Assembly (NCBI GenBank): GCA_902783775.1
Contig: CACZSI010000004.1
Coordinates: 1 to 35,566 of the forward strand
From: an uncultured Lachnospiraceae bacterium
Lineage (GTDB): Bacteria > Bacillota > Clostridia > Lachnospirales > Lachnospiraceae
Direction: 5' to 3'
DNA: 35,566 nucleotides
Shown: positions 32,095-35,566 of the stretch, one piece after another
How positions within the stretch are numbered: the stretch's first letter is position 1
How the letters are laid out: each line of letters opens with the position of its first letter
Made by a program: the position numbers and the translations under genes
Notes under the pieces: model-generated
Database searches by the model: none
Told to the model about the DNA's origin: nothing
Seen by the model: the letters and a program-made list of their open reading frames with translations, nothing else

Positions 32095-32937
32095 ATGAAG
32101 AAATATATTGATGGTTTCATGAGATATAGATATCTCTTGAAGGAACTGGTAATTAAAGGAATTAAACTAAAGTATCGTCGTTCATATTTAGGATTAATAT
32201 GGACATTGTTAGAGCCATTGCTAACTTCAATGGTATTAGCTTTCGTATTTGGAAACATGCTTCAAAGAGGCGGTGACGTTAAAAGCGACATGCCATTTAC
32301 ACTATATATTTTAGCAGGTCGACTAATCTACAGCTGTTTTGCCAGCTGTACAAAGATTTCTATGAGATCTATTCGTGCTAATCAGGCAATGATAAAGAAG
32401 GTGTACGTACCTAAATATCTTTATCCAATGTCTACAGTTTTATATAACTATGTACTATTCTTATTGTCATTAATAGTGTTAGTTATTATGATGGTATTTT
32501 TTACTGTCACAGATAAGACATACACAGCTGTAATTAATCTAAATTCATTGCAGATTTTTATTCCGCTATTAATTTTATTTATAGGATGTGTGGGAGCAGG
32601 ACTTATGCTTTCTACAGTTTGTGTATTCTTTAGAGATTTAGAATACCTTTGGGACGTAATTCTTATGTTAATTATGTACTGTTCAGGTGTATTCTACTTT
32701 GTTACTGAGAAAATGGGTATGGCTCACAGTCTTATTAAATTCAATCCACTTTATTGTGTGATAAGTAATGTGAGAACTATTATTGCAGGAAAATCTATTT
32801 TCACATCTTTTGATTTATATGCAGGATATTCTGAACTTAAGATGATGGTTTATGCATTGGGCTTAAGCGTAATAAGCTTAGTAGTAGGTGTGTTTATGTT
32901 TAAGAAACATCAGGATAATTTCATCCTACATATTTAA
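32095..32937 (+). CDS. tagG: Teichoic-acid-type ABC transporter permease
   Basis: TagG is the membrane half of the ABC-2 exporter that moves lipid-linked wall polymers across the membrane. The 280-residue protein starts with an amphipathic helix (LLKELVIKGIKLKYRRSYLG), followed by six membrane segments, with the family's LGLIWTLLEPLL motif near the first segment. GGAGGG precedes ATG. TagH follows by 10 bases. Similar exporters also move O-antigen and capsule, so the substrate call rests on the neighbours. Confidence 0.92.
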   Translation: MKKYIDGFMRYRYLLKELVIKGIKLKYRRSYLGLIWTLLEPLLTSMVLAFVFGNMLQRGGDVKSDMPFTLYILAGRLIYSCFASCTKISMRSIRANQAMIKKVYVPKYLYPMSTVLYNYVLFLLSLIVLVIMMVFFTVTDKTYTAVINLNSLQIFIPLLILFIGCVGAGLMLSTVCVFFRDLEYLWDVILMLIMYCSGVFYFVTEKMGMAHSLIKFNPLYCVISNVRTIIAGKSIFTSFDLYAGYSELKMMVYALGLSVISLVVGVFMFKKHQDNFILHI

Positions 32938-32947
32938 GGAGGGACGT

Positions 32948-33688
32948 ATGGCAAAGCCGGTATTAAAGGTAGAGGATGTCAGCATTCGTTTTAATCTTAG
33001 TAAGGAAAATGTTGATAATTTAAAAGAATTAATAGTTAAGAAATTAAGAGGAGAGAAGATTCGTTACAATGAATTTTGGGCTCTTAAAAATATAAATTTT
33101 GAGTTGGGAAAAGGCGACAGATTAGGTATTTTAGGACTTAATGGTGCTGGAAAGAGTACACTGTTAAAGGTTATTGCAGGTGTATATAAACCAACTACAG
33201 GAAAGATTACCAGAAAAGGCAATATGGCGCCTATGATTGAGTTAGGTGCCGGATTTGATCCTAACTATACAGGTAGAGAAAATATCTTTTTATATGGTTC
33301 TGTTTTAGGTTTTCCTAGAGACTTCTTAGAGGAGAAGTATGAGGAGATTTTAGAGTTTTCTGAGTTAGGAGAATTTATCGATGTTCCTATTAAGAATTAT
33401 TCATCAGGAATGAGAGCCAGATTAGGTTTTTCTATTGCCACAGTGGTTGAACCTGATATACTTATATTAGATGAGGTATTGTCAGTAGGTGATGCTAAGT
33501 TTAGAAAGAAGTGTGAAAAGAAAATGAAGTCTATGTTTGATCATGGAGTTACAGTTTTATTTGTTTCACACAGCTTAGATCAGGTTAAGAGACTTTGCAA
33601 TAAAGCTATTTTATTAGATCACGGTGAGATGATTGCCTTAGGTGATATTGATGAAGTATCAAAGCTTTATGAGTCAAAGATTAAATAG
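32948..33688 (+). CDS. tagH: Teichoic-acid-type ABC transporter ATP-binding protein
   Basis: TagH drives export through TagG. The ATG at 32948 has GGAGGG 5 bases upstream; a longer frame to 32888 has no site. The 246 residues show Walker A (GxxxxGKST at 63-71), the signature YSSGM at 151-155, Walker B (ILILDE at 171-176) and the switch His in FVSHS. This is the short form lacking a C-terminal polymer-binding domain. No terminator is seen after it before the next gene, 16 bases away. Confidence 0.92.
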   Translation: MAKPVLKVEDVSIRFNLSKENVDNLKELIVKKLRGEKIRYNEFWALKNINFELGKGDRLGILGLNGAGKSTLLKVIAGVYKPTTGKITRKGNMAPMIELGAGFDPNYTGRENIFLYGSVLGFPRDFLEEKYEEILEFSELGEFIDVPIKNYSSGMRARLGFSIATVVEPDILILDEVLSVGDAKFRKKCEKKMKSMFDHGVTVLFVSHSLDQVKRLCNKAILLDHGEMIALGDIDEVSKLYESKIK

Positions 33689-33704
33689 TGCGTAGGAGAA
33701 CAAT

Positions 33705-33950
33705 ATGGAATATAAGACAAAGGGAGTATGCTCCACCAAAATTACATTTGATGTAGAAGATAATAAGGTAAAAAATGTGGTTTTCACAAATGGATGCCAC
33801 GGTAATACACAGGGGGTATCTGCTCTTATAGATGGAATGGATATTGACGAGGCTATCAGCAAAATTAAAGGAATCAAGTGCGGTATGAGGGGTACTTCAT
33901 GCCCTGATCAGCTTGCGTTAGCATTAGAAAAATATAAAGAGAATGTATAA
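33705..33950 (+). CDS. TSCPD-domain protein (TIGR03905 type)
   Basis: An 81-residue protein of the TSCPD family, named for its C-terminal motif, here GTSCPDQLA. Other conserved Cys residues are in GVCSTKI, NGCHGN and IKCGMRGT, suggesting metal or cofactor binding. TSCPD domains also occur at the end of some ribonucleotide reductases, but the free-standing form has no established role that I know. It follows tagH by 16 bases with AGGAG in front, so it may be co-transcribed. Confidence 0.88.
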   Translation: MEYKTKGVCSTKITFDVEDNKVKNVVFTNGCHGNTQGVSALIDGMDIDEAISKIKGIKCGMRGTSCPDQLALALEKYKENV

Positions 33951-33954
33951 ATTT

Positions 33955-33982
33955 AAGGCTGGCTTTATGTCAGCCTTATCTT
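33955..33982 (+). terminator. Weak intrinsic terminator after the TSCPD gene
   Basis: AAGGCTG (33955-33961) pairs with CAGCCTT (33971-33977), extended inside by C-G and G-T pairs. The tail (ATCTTATATCT) is T-rich but interrupted. It separates the exporter transcript from the nucleosidase gene. Confidence 0.55.
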
Positions 33983-34019
33983 ATATCTGATCGATACTAA
34001 AAAAAGGAGGTGGATTATT

Positions 34020-34712
34020 ATGATCGGAATTATTGGTGCGATTAGCAGTGAAGTGGACGGATTGAAAAATGCCATCGAAGGGGCGGAAGTTTTTACAATA
34101 GCCGGAATGGATTTTGTAAAAGGAAAATTGTATGGCAAGGATGTGGTTGTAGTTAAAAGTGGAATGGGAAAAGTTAATTCTGCAATGTGCACTCAGATCC
34201 TAATTCTTAATTTCAATGTGGACACAATCATTGATACAGGTGTAGCAGGTGCAATAGACTCTAGCTTAGAGGTGTTAGATATTGTTATTGCTAAAGATTG
34301 TATTGAGCATGATTTTGATGCCACAGCTTTAGGATATGAGAGAGCTCATATTCCAATGGCAAAAACATCTGTCTACAATGCTGATGAAGAATTAGCAAAT
34401 AAGGCGTATGAATTAGCTGTGACAACATTGCCTAAGGTTAAAACTATCAGGGGTAGAGTTTTGACAGGAGATCAGTTTATCAGCACACCTGAGAAAAAAG
34501 ATGATTTAGTTAATGCATACAAAGGTGAATGTGCAGATATGAAGGGGGCAGCAATGGCCCATGTAGCTTACGCTAATGACACTAAGTTTGTTATTATCAG
34601 AACTATTTCTGATGAGGCGGATAAAGGTGCTAACGTAGATTATACGGCATTTGAAAAATTAGCGGCAAAAAATTCTATTGCATTACTTAAGGAATTGTTA
34701 AAAACGCTTTAA
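34020..34712 (+). CDS. mtnN: MTA/SAH nucleosidase-like protein (altered active site)
   Basis: This 230-residue protein has the fold of 5'-methylthioadenosine/S-adenosylhomocysteine nucleosidase, which releases adenine in the methyl cycle. Visible are the N-terminal Glu11 (GIIGAISSEV), GMGKVNSA, DTGVAGA, GDQFIST and the catalytic Asp198 (TISDEADKGA). The usual ribose-binding V/A-E-M-E segment reads ADMKGAA (172-178), so the expected Glu is Lys175 (AAG, 34542-34544). Such a change would impair normal catalysis. AAAGGAGGTGG is the ribosome-binding site. Confidence 0.8.
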   Translation: MIGIIGAISSEVDGLKNAIEGAEVFTIAGMDFVKGKLYGKDVVVVKSGMGKVNSAMCTQILILNFNVDTIIDTGVAGAIDSSLEVLDIVIAKDCIEHDFDATALGYERAHIPMAKTSVYNADEELANKAYELAVTTLPKVKTIRGRVLTGDQFISTPEKKDDLVNAYKGECADMKGAAMAHVAYANDTKFVIIRTISDEADKGANVDYTAFEKLAAKNSIALLKELLKTL

Positions 34713-34790
34713 AAATAATACAATAATAAAATAATAATGCTTGTAAAAATAATTTCATAATATTACAATAGGAAAGGTAAGCGTTTTTTT
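34700..34790 (+). terminator. Possible long-loop terminator after mtnN
   Basis: AAAAACGCTT (34700-34709), ending in the mtnN stop region, is the exact complement of AAGCGTTTTT (34779-34788), which runs into a T-tail. The 69-base loop holds an inner stem TTGTAA (34741-34746) with TTACAA (34763-34768). The pairing is AT-rich and the loop long, so its termination strength is doubtful. It could instead be a regulatory leader of pgi. Confidence 0.4.
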
Positions 34791-34816
34791 GAATTGATTA
34801 TAATCAGTTATATAAG
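34789..34816 (+). promoter_or_regulatory. Promoter of pgi with a palindrome in its spacer
   Basis: TTGAAT (34789-34794) and TATAAG (34811-34816) are 16 bases apart. The spacer holds a perfect 12-base palindrome, TGATTATAATCA (34795-34806), the position of many repressor operators; it also contains another TATAAT. AGGAGGAG lies 7 bases before the ATG. Confidence 0.5.
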
Positions 34817-34843
34817 ATGCATATTTATTAGGAGGAGTTAAAA

Positions 34844-35566
34844 ATGGCAAAGGTAACATTTGATTATTCAAAGGTAGCACAGTTTGTTTCTGATGATGAA
34901 GTAAACAGCATGAAGAAAATCGCAGAAGATGCGAAAAAAGTATTAGTTGAAAAGACAGGTGCAGGAAATGACTATTTAGGATGGATTGACTTACCTGTAG
35001 ATTATGATAAGGAAGAATTTGACAGAATTAAAAAAGCTGCCCAGAAGATTCAGAATGATTCAGAGGTTTTAGTAGTAATTGGAATTGGTGGTTCTTACTT
35101 AGGAGCTAGAGCTGCTATTGAATTCTTAAGACATGGTTTCTACAATAATGTTTCTAAAGAAATTAGAAAGACTCCAGAGATTTATTACGCTGGAAATAGC
35201 ATTAGTTCATCATATCTTAAGGGATTATTAGATGTAATTGGAGATAGAGATTTCTCACTTAATATTATTTCTAAGTCCGGTACTACAACAGAGCCTGCTA
35301 TTGCCTTTAGAATTTTAAAAGAAAAACTTGAGAAGAAATATGGTAAAGAAGAAGCAGCTAAGAGAATCTATGCTACAACAGATAAGGCTAAGGGAGCATT
35401 AAAGACTTTAGCTACAGCTGAGGGATATGAGAGCTTCGTAGTTCCTGATGATGTAGGTGGACGTTTCTCAGTTCTTACAGCAGTAGGATTACTTCCTATC
35501 GCAGTAAGTGGCGCTGATATTGATAAGCTTATGGAAGGTGCAGCTAGCGGAAGAGAGATGGCATTA
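34844..35566 (+). CDS. pgi: Glucose-6-phosphate isomerase (5' part, cut by the window edge)
   Basis: The frame from ATG 34844 stays open to the edge of the window, giving the first 241 residues. Pgi interconverts glucose-6-phosphate and fructose-6-phosphate in glycolysis. Signatures seen are [13 protein letters not shown] (phosphosugar-binding region), [15 protein letters not shown], and [16 protein letters not shown] in the second sugar isomerase part. The catalytic end of the protein lies beyond the window. AGGAGGAG precedes the ATG. Codon use is that of a well-expressed gene. Confidence 0.95.
   Translation, partial: MAKVTFDYSKVAQFVSDDEVNSMKKIAEDAKKVLVEKTGAGNDYLGWIDLPVDYDKEEFDRIKKAAQKIQNDSEVLVVIGIGGSYLGARAAIEFLRHGFYNNVSKEIRKTPEIYYAGNSISSSYLKGLLDVIGDRDFSLNIISKSGTTTEPAIAFRILKEKLEKKYGKEEAAKRIYATTDKAKGALKTLATAEGYESFVVPDDVGGRFSVLTAVGLLPIAVSGADIDKLMEGAASGREMAL

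Noticed and set aside
32888-32947. Upstream extension of tagH into tagG.
   Set aside because: The ATG at 32948 has GGAGGG in front; the longer frame overlaps tagG and does not resemble the family.
1-35566. CRISPR arrays, insertion sequences, prophage genes, tRNA or rRNA genes.
   Set aside because: No regularly spaced repeats, transposase or integrase motifs, or RNA gene patterns were seen; very short or divergent RNA genes could be missed without tools.

Overview
The window is AT-rich, with strong Shine-Dalgarno sites, Gram-positive cell-wall genes and U-tailed intrinsic terminators. It reads as chromosomal DNA of a low-GC Clostridia member, most likely Lachnospiraceae. Pointers are the FabK-type fatty-acid cluster with a fused accD-accA gene, DUF5662 and TSCPD proteins, and a CDP-glycerol/teichoic-acid-like locus. 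I see no tRNA, rRNA, CRISPR array, transposase or phage gene. The taxonomic call is inference.

Region 1 (1-2080): the tail of an unidentified gene, an unrecognised multi-pass membrane protein, a DUF3592 membrane protein and an HD-domain protein. Region 2 (2085-12060): a TetR-family regulator on the minus strand, then a closely packed type II fatty-acid synthesis operon: fabH-acpP-fabK-fabD-fabG-fabF-accB-fabZ-accC-accDA. It makes malonyl-CoA (accB, accC, accDA), loads it on ACP (fabD), and initiates (fabH) and runs the elongation cycle (fabF, fabG, fabZ, fabK). Its upstream region carries repeated AT-rich sites and a promoter whose -35 lies inside a terminator-like hairpin.

Region 3 (12062-16400): a minus-strand lipoprotein, then a five-gene operon: two RimK-like ATP-grasp ligases, a DUF5662 protein, a TarI-like cytidylyltransferase and a HIT protein. 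Between the lipoprotein and the operon is a ~120-nt leader that can fold into a compact three-way junction followed by an intrinsic terminator. It is the best candidate here for an undescribed cis-regulatory RNA. Region 4 (16407-21237): GtrA-like protein (minus), LytR-CpsA-Psr wall-polymer ligase, murG, a protein resembling CbiE-CbiT with a lost SAM-binding loop (minus), and a rhomboid protease (minus).

Region 5 (21402-33688): a wall-polymer locus. A polyprenyl-phosphate sugar transferase starts the lipid-linked unit, a family 2 glycosyltransferase and four TagB/TagF-like proteins (three fused to glycosyltransferase domains) extend it, TagD makes CDP-glycerol and TagGH exports it. The LCP protein at 17068 could attach it to peptidoglycan, and the TarI-like enzyme at 15223 could add CDP-ribitol. 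Region 6 (33705-35566): a TSCPD protein, an MTA/SAH nucleosidase with an unexpected Lys in its ribose-binding motif, and the 5' part of pgi, cut by the window edge.

Starts were placed by ribosome-binding-site spacing. In eight genes this gives a start internal to the longest open frame (HD protein, TetR, fabF, lipoprotein, LCP protein, the GT2 at 22780, the GT2-TagF at 27598, tagH). All folds and promoters were read by eye; no energy calculation or database search was run.
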